A DNA stretch of 64,000 nt from Siphonodentalium dalli (taxonomy: Eukaryota; Mollusca; Scaphopoda; Gadilida; Siphonodentaliidae): positions 207,492,151 through 207,556,150 of the forward strand of contig CP136065.1 of assembly GCA_032622095.1 (NCBI GenBank), given 5' to 3'. This document shows, piece by piece, positions 1-11,382 of this stretch. The translations under genes and the position numbers were made by a program. Position 1 is the stretch's first letter; each line of letters opens with the position of its first letter. The notes beneath the pieces are model-generated. The model had not been told where the DNA came from. It worked only from the letters and a program-made list of their open reading frames with translations, and searched no databases.

Positions 1-177
1 CAAATGTATTCAAACCCATTGTTTTTGGTCTTCTCGTAATTACTGTTCAGATTATACACGCAATGATGATGATATGTGAAGAAGAGTTTTCGCTACAAAG
101 CTTCCAAGAAATGCTTTATTGAAATGTCCTCGCATTTATTACCTGAATTATGCATAACGAGCGTCCATAGGCCTTAA

Positions 178-419
178 CCCTTTCTACACTAAATGGATTC
201 TCCCAGTCAGTTAAACAGTGTATATTGGAATGAGCTATTATTCATTCGGAGGGATGTTAATGTGATAAAAGCAGGCGACAGATAAATAAAAGTACAGAAG
301 GAGTTCTATTTATTGAGAGAAATGTTTAGATAATAAGTTCAATAAACGACCTCTTATTCACTGAATATTTCCTATGGGGTATATAACTACTCATCAATGA
401 TGCTTTAGTATAGAAAGGG
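178..419. mobile_element. piggyBac-type MITE, family 1
   Basis: A 242-bp element begins CCCTTTCTACACTAAA and ends TTTAGTATAGAAAGGG, which are near-perfect inverted ends, and it is flanked on both sides by TTAA (174-177 and 420-423). It has no coding capacity. TTAA target duplication with CCCTTT ends is the signature of piggyBac-mobilised elements. A second copy lies at 21968-22225, and a tandemly amplified left end lies at 20210-20481. Confidence 0.8.
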
Positions 420-423
420 TTAA

Positions 424-3299
424 ATTCTTCTACATATTAGGCTGCTTTGGGGGACATTCGTGATGGTGCGGCACAGGTCGATAATGAATGTTGTGTTGTG
501 GAATGTCGGTTTCTTCTTGTATTGGCCGGATTTGCATGTCCACAATTATTCCCAGAGTTGCGACATGAAACCAGCTGTGATTTTAAAGTGGATTTTGTGG
601 AAAGTTCGCATATGTTTGCCTTATGAAAGGGAGATATATCTGTTTTCATTCCTGTGAAGAGATTCTAGGATGGTCGACGCATGCAGGTATGGAGATTCGG
701 TCTCCCTGGATGCTTATACCTGTACGGAATATATATGCTGTTTGTTTCTGTACTGCCATGTATACTGGTTGTCATAATCAACTATATTGATTTGGAAGCT
801 AACAAGTTCATAAGAATAAAGGATAATAGTAATTGAATAATTAATCCATTTATTACACGACATTCTATAGTAATCAGTTGAACGTGAGGAGTACTAATTA
901 CACTGCATGCATTGCTTGGTTTACAGGCGAGTCCGTCACGACAATCGCAATACAAGACTTGTCGAAGTTTACCAACATCAACATGGCAACAATTCGCACG
1001 CATAACGAATTCGTACCATGACGTCACGAGTCGATCACGCTAACAACGCTGGACACATTCCCAAAAATCAACGATGGATCATTCCATTGTGTATATTTAA
1101 ATATGAATGGAATAGAAGAATTCATTTTAGCAATCAAAGTGTTAAAATGTCGAATTATTGTGTTTGCCCAGAATCATATACAGCAGGCGAAAACGAAAAT
1201 TAGTCTATATATACACACATGGTTACATGGTCCTGCTAATGTTGGTAGGTTCTGCTGCTTTACATGTGTTGTTGGTGATGTCTTTGGCTGATCCGAAAGA
1301 CTCAAAGAAAAGTCATCATCTCTATAAAACATTCACGGGTATATATAATTTGTCTTACACTTTAGTTATTTTTCCTCAAATAAACGTGAAACACCTAGGC
1401 GGTTTCCTATCTTGTATCATGCAACAAGTCGTATTCTGGGTGGCAACAGTGACTGCGCGTGAGCTGCGGAGAGACTGGCTTCGTTTGTAAAAAAAAAAAT
1501 ATGGTTATATATAAACCGGCCAATTGGCATCAATTAGTCCTGTAGTTTTCAACATATCGGGCTGAGACATCTAGTATATCAATTTAATTAAATCGTTTGC
1601 GATGACAATGCCCAAAACACTAAATAAAATCGGTTGCATTTCACACAAAAAAGTATTGTTTTGATTTGGTGCGTATAATTATTCGAATCGATTTGGATAC
1701 ACTTGATCGTTGATGACGTCAATCTTGATGGTGACACACCAGGACGTTAACGTAACTGTGCGGTGCGATATCCATATACGCTCAACGACATAGTTCTCAT
1801 AAGATATACTACCTTTTAGTATAAAATTAGAAATGTCATTTTGAGATGCACAGACAGTGGAAATAGGACACAAACATGAGTGAATGACATAACGAAATTA
1901 TGTATAGTGTTGCAATATACAAATTATATATTGTCGTTTAGTTATCCATTCGACAACACGGAATTTTTATGCAACAAATATATATTCTGTATCCCCTGGA
2001 AATTTACTGATACCGTCAGATGCACTTTGTGAGATACATGCCCATCTGATGGTTTGCCTGTGTCATCCTGGTAAGATAATAAGCTTTTCAATGAAAACAT
2101 AAATTCGGTACAAAACGATTATCTATACTCATATATCTGAATGAACTCAGCGTGTGCCTCATAATATCATATATGAAGTAAAACCATATCTCAATAGAAG
2201 TGATCGCCCACCGTGCGCGAGAGTAAAGCAATCTATTTCCAACGAATTATGCACGGTGCTAAATTTGTCCCATTTACGTCATTCAAACCGGACACCCCAC
2301 TTAAAACATAAGAGATTTGTTATATTTGAATCAACTTAGCGTTTTATTCGTCGACTCAAAGTCCTTAGGGTGTTTGACTGCTAAGGTAGGTTATGCTACA
2401 TAGTAGATGTTATCTCACCTGTATTTTTGCATATACCATCGCTTGTGTCATGCAAAGATCACACGACAAGGAATTATCCATTAACGTGTTCGCAATACTA
2501 ATATCCATGTAGCGATTAACTTTCAACGAAAACAGGACTTAACATATCCACACTATAAGGGTTGAAGAGAAAACGAATTATTAAATCCAAACGATCAAAT
2601 AATATGCAATTACTTCTCCCCTCTTAAAACGCAGTCGTCTGCTGTGAAACACGCGGGTTGGCACTGACTCGCGGAATGGGACGTGAACCATCTAGCCGGT
2701 AATCACACACTCAATGGAAGCCGATAAGTGAGGCTTGCGTTCAGTTTATACTTAATAAATTGAATACATCCCCTGGATGGTGTCCCGCGGCGAAACGCCA
2801 CAGGATAACATATAGAGCTTTGAGCTTATCTCAAAAACAATGGCTCGAGATTATTAAAATCGTCTCGTCGCATGATGAATACTCTCTCGGAAGTTCGGGA
2901 TATGTGGTTCGCTTCTTTGAACCCGTTCCGACTTTTTAGTTCTTCCATTTGGTCTCTCGAGGCGGTATTGGAATTATGTGTATCAGCCACGCAATGTGTC
3001 TCCAGGGAGGTCGTCGGATCGCTTTAGTATACGTCTCCGGTGTAGAAGGCGTATCGCGAACATGGCGGACCGAACAAGCTCAAATAAAACCGACAATGAA
3101 TGACTCGATCGTGTTTGAAAGATGCATCATCCGATGTATATGTCATTGTAACCGTTACATTCACGAATAGAGCACCATCGAATACCACAAGACAAGAAAT
3201 TACACGGATAAAATGAGTTGTGAGCTGTTGGTTGGGTGTATGATAAACACAAAACCGCACATACTGTCGGTGTTAGTAGTCGTTAGTTTATTAGTTCAG
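424..3299. other. No gene recognised
   Basis: Only short chance-sized frames occur here (110 codons at most, 1158-1490, with no recognisable motif). There is no tandem array or clear transposon end apart from the MITE before it. Confidence 0.5.
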
Positions 3300-3707
3300 G
3301 CGATATGTGACACAATTGATATAATTGTGAGAAAAGCATGAAACTTGGTACATATGTATATTAGGTCCCACTGATCTTTTTAAGATGTGGAGGCAGTCGT
3401 GTAAATCCCTTCCTTAGCAACGGTTGCTAAGCAACGGTTTCCACCTTAGCAACGGGTGGGTAGGAGGGCTTAAACCATCATTTTACCTACATCTATAGGG
3501 AAATATGCATGTATGAGTATTTTAAATGATAGAATACATGATATAAACCAATATTTTCAGCATATTTTGATTAAATTTCTTTAACATATCAAAATTGACC
3601 GCCAAACAGGTCAATATGCAGGATTTTGTTAAAAAATCAAAAAAAAAATCTATAAAGTCAATAATTTGGGCCATAATTAATTAATATTGTGGTTGGGAAG
3701 GCATAGT
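3300..3707 (+). repeat. Left terminal inverted repeat of the 5.9 kb transposon
   Basis: This matches the reverse complement of 8785-9205. It contains several short inverted copies of AGCAACGGTT around 3415-3455, and it ends at the GGTTGGGAAGGCA block near 3707. Confidence 0.85.
3423..3435. promoter_or_regulatory. X-box-like palindrome in left TIR
   Basis: GTTGCTAAGCAAC fits the RFX X-box pattern (RYYNYY, 1-3 bases, RRNRAC). The right TIR has the equivalent palindrome at 9060-9072. It could bind the transposase or a host RFX factor. Function is inferred from pattern only. Confidence 0.35.
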
Positions 3708-4250
3708 GATGATATATGCATGTATTAATATTGTGCCCATGTAGTATGCCAACTAGTTTGAATAAAATTACCATATGACCAGTTTGGTTACATACCGGTA
3801 TTATGAAAGTTAATATTAATTGTTGGTGATATTAGTGAAATGTATTGTCAAAATTTCAATTTCATTCTAATTGTGTATTTATTATATAATATAATGTGGT
3901 ATTTGCTAATTAAATTGATTAGTTTTATCCAAATATCAGTTTTGTAATATATGCATTTGTCATACTTCTGGGCTTCCATAGTCAAACACATGCTAATTGA
4001 AAGTTCACATGGTGGGCTTTTTGAATCCTGATGACTATTTTGTGCGGATTTTCAAATAATACGAAGGTAAGTGACAAGTATTATTGATATATATATCCCA
4101 AATTTGTCATAGCCACACACTAGCAAAACAAATGCCAGAATAAATATTGATAAATTGCAATTAAGGCAAAAAAAAAAAAGGGGTTTTGATTCTCGGGCAA
4201 TTTTTGTTTAGAATCGATAAGGGAGCGAGGGTTTTATTTTTATTTTTGTT

Positions 4251-7200
4251 ATGGAGATAATGCCCATAGTTAGCATGGGTTATTATAACATCCCATCATT
4301 GAGTTGTTATCACAGTGGTCGTGATGCATATCTCGCCTTCAACGACGACATTGGATTAGTATTGCGCCATGGTTACGACAACGATCGCGATGAGCAGATG
4401 TTATCAATTCGCAGGATAGCCAATGCGATTAGGAAGGACATTTTCGCCACCGAAACGCAATTCGATGGATCGTATGACGTCCAAAGACAAGTAAAATCAG
4501 TTCCACATTCACTGCTGGCATTGATGAGCATGGTTATATATGGTACTAATATCGAAGAACAGGTTCAAGATCAAATATCTTCAGAAGAAGACGCAACGAC
4601 AAAAGTGTTGTTGATGTGAATTATAGACACAATCCACAACGCACTCCACCAATACCAGTTTATGTCGGTCTTAAGTTACATTCCTCAACAAGACAAGAGA
4701 CAGTTGATTGACAGTATGTTCGCACTGGGCATCTCGGATTCCTATGACCGGATAATGGACATCATCATATCTCTCGGCAACACAGTATGTGACTATTACA
4801 ACGAGATTGGTGTTGTCTGTCCGCCACAGCTATTACCTGGAAACTTCATCACAGCTGCTGCCGATAACATCGACCACAATCCAAGTTCGATGACTGCGAT
4901 GTCGTCATTCCCATGGCACTGGTAAATTGCCATTTCAGAACATAGACGAAGGTGTACAAATAAGAAGCCAGAATTCATCATTTTCTCATCAGGTGAGAGT
5001 GATAAGAAAACGGAGACAAATGTCAGATCTACCCATTGGCTACACAACTGTATCTTCTGCATTTCTACCAGATGGCGATGTTACTGTCCCGATATGTGCA
5101 ACTGAGTATACCAGTTGTGATGTAGTAAAGGCTGACATTAGCGCGGAAGTTGATTGGTTAAAACATGTTGACCACTCACTTGGAGAATCAGAAACAGCGG
5201 AACACCTCTCTTGGTCTGCTTTCCATGCAAACAGATTGACCCAGCAACATGCTATCACATCCATAAACGCGATGCTACCACCATTTACAGAGGAAGCGTC
5301 ATCTGTGCCAATGGTCAAGCACTGCATGAAGGTGATAATGGCAGCCATAGAGCATTCTAACCCAGGTCAGACTGCTGTCACATGTGTGGACCAACCACTA
5401 TATGCAAAAATGAAGTCCAGTGGGCAGATGACACCGATGTATACGGAGAAGACAAATGCGTTGTTTTGTTAGGTGGATTACACACCGAATTAACTGCATA
5501 CAAACTCTTAGGCCATTGGCTCGCTGGAAGTGTGTGGATAGAGTCTCTATCGGAGGTGGGAATTGCTACTCCTGGAGTATCGGAATCATTCCTTGCAGCA
5601 TCACATATCAAGAGGACCGGACATGCTCACCGGGTCACTGCCTGCTCACTGTATATCCTTATGAAGAGGTCATACAACGATTACCTTGTATATAACATGG
5701 ATGATGAGGAACTAACGTTCGAATCATGGTGTGTCCATAGAGCAAAAGAGAGCCCCCAGTTTAATTTCTGGGGGACAACCTTAGACTTGGAACTGCTAGT
5801 ATTGGCATTCATACGGTCGCTGCGAACGGGCAACTTTACGTTGTATTTGGATACTCTACAGGAACTCACACCTTGGTTTTTTCCATGAACCACGTTCACT
5901 ACGCACAATGGATGCCTGTGCATATACGCGATATGCGCAACCTTACTCTTACACACCCATATGTAGCTGCTGAATTTCATGCCGGCAAGTTTGTGATTAA
6001 GAAAAGCAACCGCATATTCTCAGTTATGTCTATCGACCAAGCACATGAGCAGAACAACGCGGTCATGAAGTCGGATGGTGGAATAATTGGTCTCACACAA
6101 GACGGTGATGCGCTCAATCGGTGGGCAATGGCGAGTGCAGAAGTAGTACGTTGCATAGCAGAATTTGAAGCTTCATCCGCATGTCACATTAATGTTTCAT
6201 CAACTACAACGTATCTACACCATGAACAAACCAGATCGCACCAAAACAGATTTGCAGTCCACGTGAAATCATTAACCAGTGCAATAGAAGCATTCGGAAA
6301 CCCTTTTGCAGAAGACAGCAAGTACCTGATACGACTACATTCGCGGGACATTATGCCACAAATCAGCGTTGAATGCTTGTCAAATCTACCTGCAGCCCTC
6401 TCTCGGACACCATCAAAAGAAACGACGTAACACTATTCGCACAACATCCACATAACCCTTCAACTAAAGGAAAGCAAACTGTTGTTGCTCTTCTTAAGAG
6501 TGAATGTGCCTTGTTTTCAAAGCTGTACATCGCTTGCCAAACACGACAAGGGGACCTGGATAATTTCTTCAGCCATGAACACCAGTCATTTCCTGTTGCA
6601 TTATCCCAGGGTGGACGACTCAGATTTGGCAATAAATCTGACTTGATGTCATGCTTGGAGCAAATTGTAGCTGCCCCGACGCAGGACAGACCACCAACGG
6701 GTGTAACCATCTTCGATGGTGCGGCGCTTGTAAACATACCCGGACCAAGAGACTGCAAGACCTTCCTGGAGTATGCCACAAAGATATTCATCCCGCATAT
6801 CCGATTACAGTATGGATTCGCATGTCGCGTGGATATTGTCTGGGATAGGTACTTTGGTGACAGTTTAATAGCACAGGCGAGGGATTCGCGGTGTACTGGT
6901 CCAGTAAACATTATTAAAGTGTGTGCTCTCACACCAATTCCCGGCAAATTGGCTGAATTCCTGCAAGTGCCCAGCAACAAGGAGCAGTTATTCAAGTTTT
7001 TAAACAATCAGTTGCTAAATCAGATTGGTGACAAAGAACTCATTGTCACAGAAGACGAAAACATCAAGAGCAACCCGATAAGAGATCCTGGTCGACTGGC
7101 CCCATGTAACCATGAAGAGGCGGACACTAGAATCATGGTCCATGTCGCAGATGCAGCGTCTAATGGATATCGGAACTGCCTGATCAGGACGGTAGACACC

Positions 7201-7908
7201 GATGTACTGGTGCTTGCAGTATCCACGGCGCACATCTTGGATAACATGAATTTATGGGTGGCTGTGTGGACAGGTAAAGACTATCGTTACATCAACGCCT
7301 CTGATATCACCAAGAGTCTGGGACCAACTCGATCAACGGTATTACCGGTATTCCATGCATACACTGGGTGCGACACCGTTTCTCACTTCGCGCACATCGG
7401 GAAAAATGACAGCATGGCGCACCTGGGACATATACTCTGGGGTAACCGACGCATTTAATGCATTGCACTCTATTCCTACTAGCATATCGGATGACACCCT
7501 GAAGATGTTAGAGAGATTTGTCATTCTTATGTACGATCGTTCAAGCAGCAGTTGCAACGTTAACGAAGAGCGGAGGCGGTTCTTCACGAAGAAGAACAGG
7601 CCAATGTCACGCTACCACCAACAAGAGCCTCCCTGAAGCAGCATGTTTTGAGGACAGCACTACAGGCGGGCTATTACTGGGCTAACCCAACTCAAAGCTC
7701 ACAGACCATTCCGTCCGCAAGTGAGTGGGGCTGGACCGGCCAGGATAAGTGGTCACCGCTCTGGGCCGACCAGGGCCAGGTGCGCGACAGCTGTACAGAA
7801 CTGATCAAGTGCAAGTACAGGAACCATTGCGTCACCTGTAAATGTACACACGCCAATCAAAAGTGTACAAAGTTCTGCACATGTAAGGGAAAATGCCAGA
7901 ATGTCTGA
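4251..7908 (+). pseudogene. Transposon-encoded protein with EADTR/TVDTD motifs and CXC-like C terminus (broken)
   Basis: Pieces of one protein follow in order in different frames: 4251-4619 and 4662-4925 (same frame, in-frame TGA at 4617), 4927 to ~5408, ~5400-5880, ~5873-6400, ~6400-7408, ~7409-7595, ~7596-7908. I recognise the series from long uncharacterised cnidarian and mollusc proteins. Motifs are ADNID (about 4860), VDQPLY (5383-5404), GGLHTEL (5471), IDQAHEQNNA (6032), ACQTRQGDLD (6535), HEEADTR (7111-7131), TVDTDVLVLA (7189-7218) and HAYTGCDTVS (from 7357). A tail with nine cysteines resembles a tesmin/TSO1 CXC domain. HEEADTR, TVDTD and GCD, in that order, recall the XPG-I acidic motifs and the following helix-turn-helix; this is inference. 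There are six frameshifts and one stop; three shifts lie in short homopolymers (5404-5409, 5877-5882, 7411-7415). It is probably the element's transposase or nuclease. Confidence 0.8.
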
Positions 7909-7913
7909 ATAAA
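7908..7913 (+). promoter_or_regulatory. Polyadenylation signal overlapping stop codon
   Basis: AATAAA begins on the last base of the TGA stop at 7906-7908, so the element's 3' untranslated region would be very short. The same arrangement is repeated at 10085-10090. Confidence 0.55.
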
Positions 7914-8140
7914 ACATTGATAAATGTGACTTTCTGTGTTTGTATTTGGTTTGGTGATACTAATGGGTGGCGAATTTGGGAAACTACTTTATTAATATAT
8001 CAATAAAACAAAGAACACATTGTGGTATTCTGCACAAACAATCTCACTTGTTGTCCAAGTATAAATTAAAATAGCACCAAACATACAACTGACAATATAC
8101 ATTATTTCACGAATATCACAAAATATAATGCTCATATTAA

Positions 8141-8690
8141 AGGGGTACTGTACGCCATTTTCATAAAATTTCCGGTGACAACAACGATCTAATATCGATA
8201 ATATATAGAAACATAAGTAATTTGAGTCGAAGAATGACGAAGATGTATTCTGTAAACGCTCAGGTTAATAGGCTATCTTAAAATTTAATAATTTAAAAGT
8301 TAATAATTTAAAAGTTAATAAATTGAATTTATGACTGGAGCCATAAAATGGCGTCAATTAAATTACGAATTACCGTAATCAAAAATAGTAATTGAGAATT
8401 TGAGGGATACTGGATTTTTAAACCGATCGCACACACGATTGCTTACAATAACTTAAATGATTATATGGGACTAGTATGCATATAATATAACTTTTATTTG
8501 ATTCATTTGGTTGAAAACTTTACAAAAATTACTCGACAACGACAATTTGTATTTTTGCATTCCGGTAAATTTGTCATCCGTAACATGACTTCGTACTCAA
8601 CAGACTTTCAAATAATGGAAAATTTGTTACCTTATTCTCCGACTCGGAGACTATAGAAACCAACAACAACATTTGGCGTACAGTACCCCT
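8141..8690. mobile_element. TTAA-flanked MITE nested in the transposon 3' region
   Basis: Ends are AGGGGTACTGTACGCCA and TGGCGTACAGTACCCCT, perfect inverted repeats flanked by TTAA at 8137-8140 and 8691-8694. It is about 550 bp and AT-rich with no coding frame. TTAA duplication is used by piggyBac and Kolobok elements; the AGGGG end differs from the CCCTTT families in this window. Confidence 0.85.
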
Positions 8691-8784
8691 TTAAATATGA
8701 ACACAATATATATACCACCTGGTAAATGTATTCAAGCTAGTAGTTATAAAACATGGCCAAACATCTTAACAGATGTTTACATAA

Positions 8785-9205
8785 TACTCTGCCTTCCCAA
8801 CCACAATATTAATTAATTATGGCCCAAATTATTGACTTTATAGATTAAATTTTTTTTTTTTTACAAAATCCTGCATATTGACCTGTTTGGCGGTCACTTT
8901 TGATAATATATTAAAGAAATTTAATCAAAATATGCTGAAAATATTGGTTTATATCATGTATTCTATCATTTAAAATACTCATACATGCATATTTCCCCAT
9001 ATATGTAGGTAAAATGATGGTTTAACCCCTCCTACCCACCCGTTGCTAAGGTGGAAACCGTTGCCTAGCAACCGTTGCTAAGGAATGGGTTTACACGACT
9101 GCCTCCACATCTTAAAATGATCAGTGGGACCTAATATACATATGTACCAAGTTTCATGCTTTTCTCACAATGTTATCAATTCTGGTGTTTTTTGTCACAT
9201 ATCGC
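8785..9205 (-). repeat. Right terminal inverted repeat of the 5.9 kb transposon
   Basis: This is the inverted counterpart of 3300-3707. It contains the palindrome GTTGCCTAGCAAC at 9060-9072. A duplicated copy is present at 10962-11382. Confidence 0.85.
9060..9072. promoter_or_regulatory. X-box-like palindrome in right TIR
   Basis: GTTGCCTAGCAAC is the partner of the left-TIR palindrome at 3423-3435 and is repeated at 11237-11249 by the duplication. It differs at one base from the left copy but keeps the X-box pattern. Confidence 0.35.
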
Positions 9206-9797
9206 TTGCACTATATGGCACTCTTGCGGTCGTGTATGGGTGGTATTATGACTCTGGTTCCATTCTTACCCTATAACAGTCCTGATATAAACTGGCTTCC
9301 AGACAAAAGTATGGGGCTGTGTGTGTAGCAACGGTATAGCACGGTTACACTCACGCATTAGTTGTCCTGTATGAAAGCTGGCATATATGAACCGATTTCT
9401 ACACCATATACATGTAGTTACGATATATATCTCCAAATATAACTGTTATTCCTCCATTCTGGAGAGTGTCAATATATTACACAAACTGTACTTGTATCAT
9501 GATATATGCAAATTCATAGTAATTGAATATATACAATAACACGCACGAGATGCTTTTCCAAGCGACATGCTAATTTGACGATAACTTAACAGTTCACTTT
9601 TATAGTAGAGAGAAACAAAAAGGCAGCTTATAGTTCAATTGAATATCTAATAGTCGATGATTCTGTTTGGTGGGTATTTATCTTGGTATAGATTTGCAGG
9701 TAATATGTAAGTGTGTACATTCTGAACACGAGTATGCTAACGGGAATAGAGCCTGGACGTTCCTCTACTTTATCGCCGATTATAGCTTGTATATGTG

Positions 9798-10085
9798 ATG
9801 ATGGATCACATGAAGCAGCATGTTTTGAGGACAGCACTACAGGCGGGCTATTACTGGGCTAACCCAACTCAAAGCTCACAGACCATTCCGTCCGCAAGTG
9901 AGTGGGGCTGGACCGGCCAGGATAAGTGGTCACCGCTCTGGGCCGACCAGGGCCAGGTGCGCGACAGCTGTACAGAACTGATCAAGTGCAAGTACAGGAA
10001 CCATTGCGTCACCTGTAAATGTACACACGCCAATCAAAAGTGTACAAAGTTCTGCACATGTAAGGGAAAATGCCAGAATGTCTGA
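9798..10085 (+). pseudogene. CXC-like domain fragment with start codons from the duplication junction
   Basis: The tandem duplication re-creates the last 90 or so codons of the transposon protein without its upstream part. Flanking sequence supplies in-frame ATGs at 9798 and 9801, and a third at 9810-9812 straddles the junction itself. The result is a short open frame of about 95 codons carrying the SEWGW segment and the nine-cysteine tail in the native reading frame, ending at a TGA that overlaps AATAAA. Whether it is transcribed cannot be told from the sequence; it is most likely an inert duplicate. Confidence 0.6.
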
Positions 10086-10317
10086 ATAAAACATTGATAA
10101 ATGTGACTTTCTGTGTTTGTATTTGGTTTGGTGATACTAATGGGTGGCGAATTTGGGAAACTACTTTATTAATATATCAATAAAACAAAGAACACATTGT
10201 GGTATTCTGCACAAACAATCTCACTTGTTGTCCAAGTATAAATTAAAATAGCACCAAACATACAACTGACAATATACATTATTTCACGAATATCACAAAA
10301 TATAATGCTCATATTAA

Positions 10318-10867
10318 AGGGGTACTGTACGCCATTTTCATAAAATTTCCGGTGACAACAACGATCTAATATCGATAATATATAGAAACATAAGTAATTT
10401 GAGTCGAAGAATGACGAAGATGTATTCTGTAAACGCTCAGGTTAATAGGCTATCTTAAAATTTAATAATTTAAAATTTAATAATTTAAAAGTTAATAAAT
10501 TGAATTTATGACTGGAGCCATAAAATGGCGTCAATTAAATTACGAATTACCGTAATCAAAAATAGTAATTGAGAATTTGAGGGATACTGGATTTTTAAAC
10601 CGATCGCACACACGATTGCTTACAATAACTTAAATGATTATATGGGACTAGTATGCATATAATATAACTTTTATTTGATTCATTTGGTTGAAAACTTTAC
10701 AAAAATTACTCGACAACGACAATTTGTATTTTTGCATTCCGGTAAATTTGTCATCCGTAACATGACTTCGTACTCAACAGACTTTCAAATAATGGAAAAT
10801 TTGTTACCTTATTCTCCGACTCGGAGACTATAGAAACCAACAACAACATTTGGCGTACAGTACCCCT
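10318..10867. mobile_element. Duplicated copy of the TTAA-flanked MITE
   Basis: This is the element of 8141-8690 copied with the 2177-bp duplication; it is not an independent insertion. Confidence 0.85.
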
Positions 10868-10961
10868 TTAAATATGAACACAATATATATACCACCTGGT
10901 AAATGTATTCAAGCTAGTAGTTATAAAACATGGCCAAACATCTTAACAGATGTTTACATAA

Positions 10962-11382
10962 TACTCTGCCTTCCCAACCACAATATTAATTAATTATGGC
11001 CCAAATTATTGACTTTATAGATTAAATTTTTTTTTTTTTACAAAATCCTGCATATTGACCTGTTTGGCGGTCACTTTTGATAATATATTAAAGAAATTTA
11101 ATCAAAATATGCTGAAAATATTGGTTTATATCATGTATTCTATCATTTAAAATACTCATACATGCATATTTCCCCATATATGTAGGTAAAATGATGGTTT
11201 AACCCCTCCTACCCACCCGTTGCTAAGGTGGAAACCGTTGCCTAGCAACCGTTGCTAAGGAATGGGTTTACACGACTGCCTCCACATCTTAAAATGATCA
11301 GTGGGACCTAATATACATATGTACCAAGTTTCATGCTTTTCTCACAATGTTATCAATTCTGGTGTTTTTTGTCACATATCGC
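10962..11382 (-). repeat. Duplicated copy of the transposon right TIR
   Basis: This is copied with the 2177-bp unit. The window therefore has one left TIR and two right TIRs, so two nested element sizes (5.9 and 8.1 kb) could in principle be excised. Confidence 0.85.

Larger units (their letters stand above)
3300..9205 (+). mobile_element. 5.9 kb DNA transposon with ~410-bp TIRs (possibly Academ-like)
   Basis: Both ends start with GCGATATGTGACA in inverted orientation and stay alignable for about 410 bp (3300-3707 against 8785-9205), with an 11-bp indel near the tip. Between them lies one plus-strand coding region (4251-7908) broken into several frames, an A-rich leader, and a nested 550-bp MITE in the 3' untranslated part. 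No convincing target-site duplication is visible next to the tips. The encoded protein has an acidic motif series resembling XPG/FEN nucleases, and Academ transposons are known to carry an XPG-type nuclease. The superfamily label is inference; the element boundaries are seen directly. Confidence 0.8.
7634..9810 (+). repeat. 2177-bp tandem duplication, copy 1
   Basis: This unit starts inside the last ~275 bp of the transposon coding region, covers the 3' region, nested MITE and right TIR, and adds about 605 bp of flanking DNA (9206-9810). It is followed immediately by a near-identical copy at 9811-11987. The only difference I noticed is G at 8299 against T at 10476. Confidence 0.95.

Noticed and set aside
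1158-1490. 110-codon plus-strand ORF as a gene
   Set aside because: No motif, low-complexity content and no supporting context; ORFs of this size occur by chance in 64 kb.
5400-5412. Possible programmed -1 frameshift at CAAAAATG in the transposon gene
   Set aside because: The heptamer does not fit X XXY YYZ in the reading frame, and the gene has five other shifts and a stop, so simple indel damage is likelier.
6363-7007. 214-codon minus-strand ORF opposite the transposon gene
   Set aside because: The plus strand here encodes recognisable family motifs (ACQTRQGDLD and others); the minus frame is a shadow.
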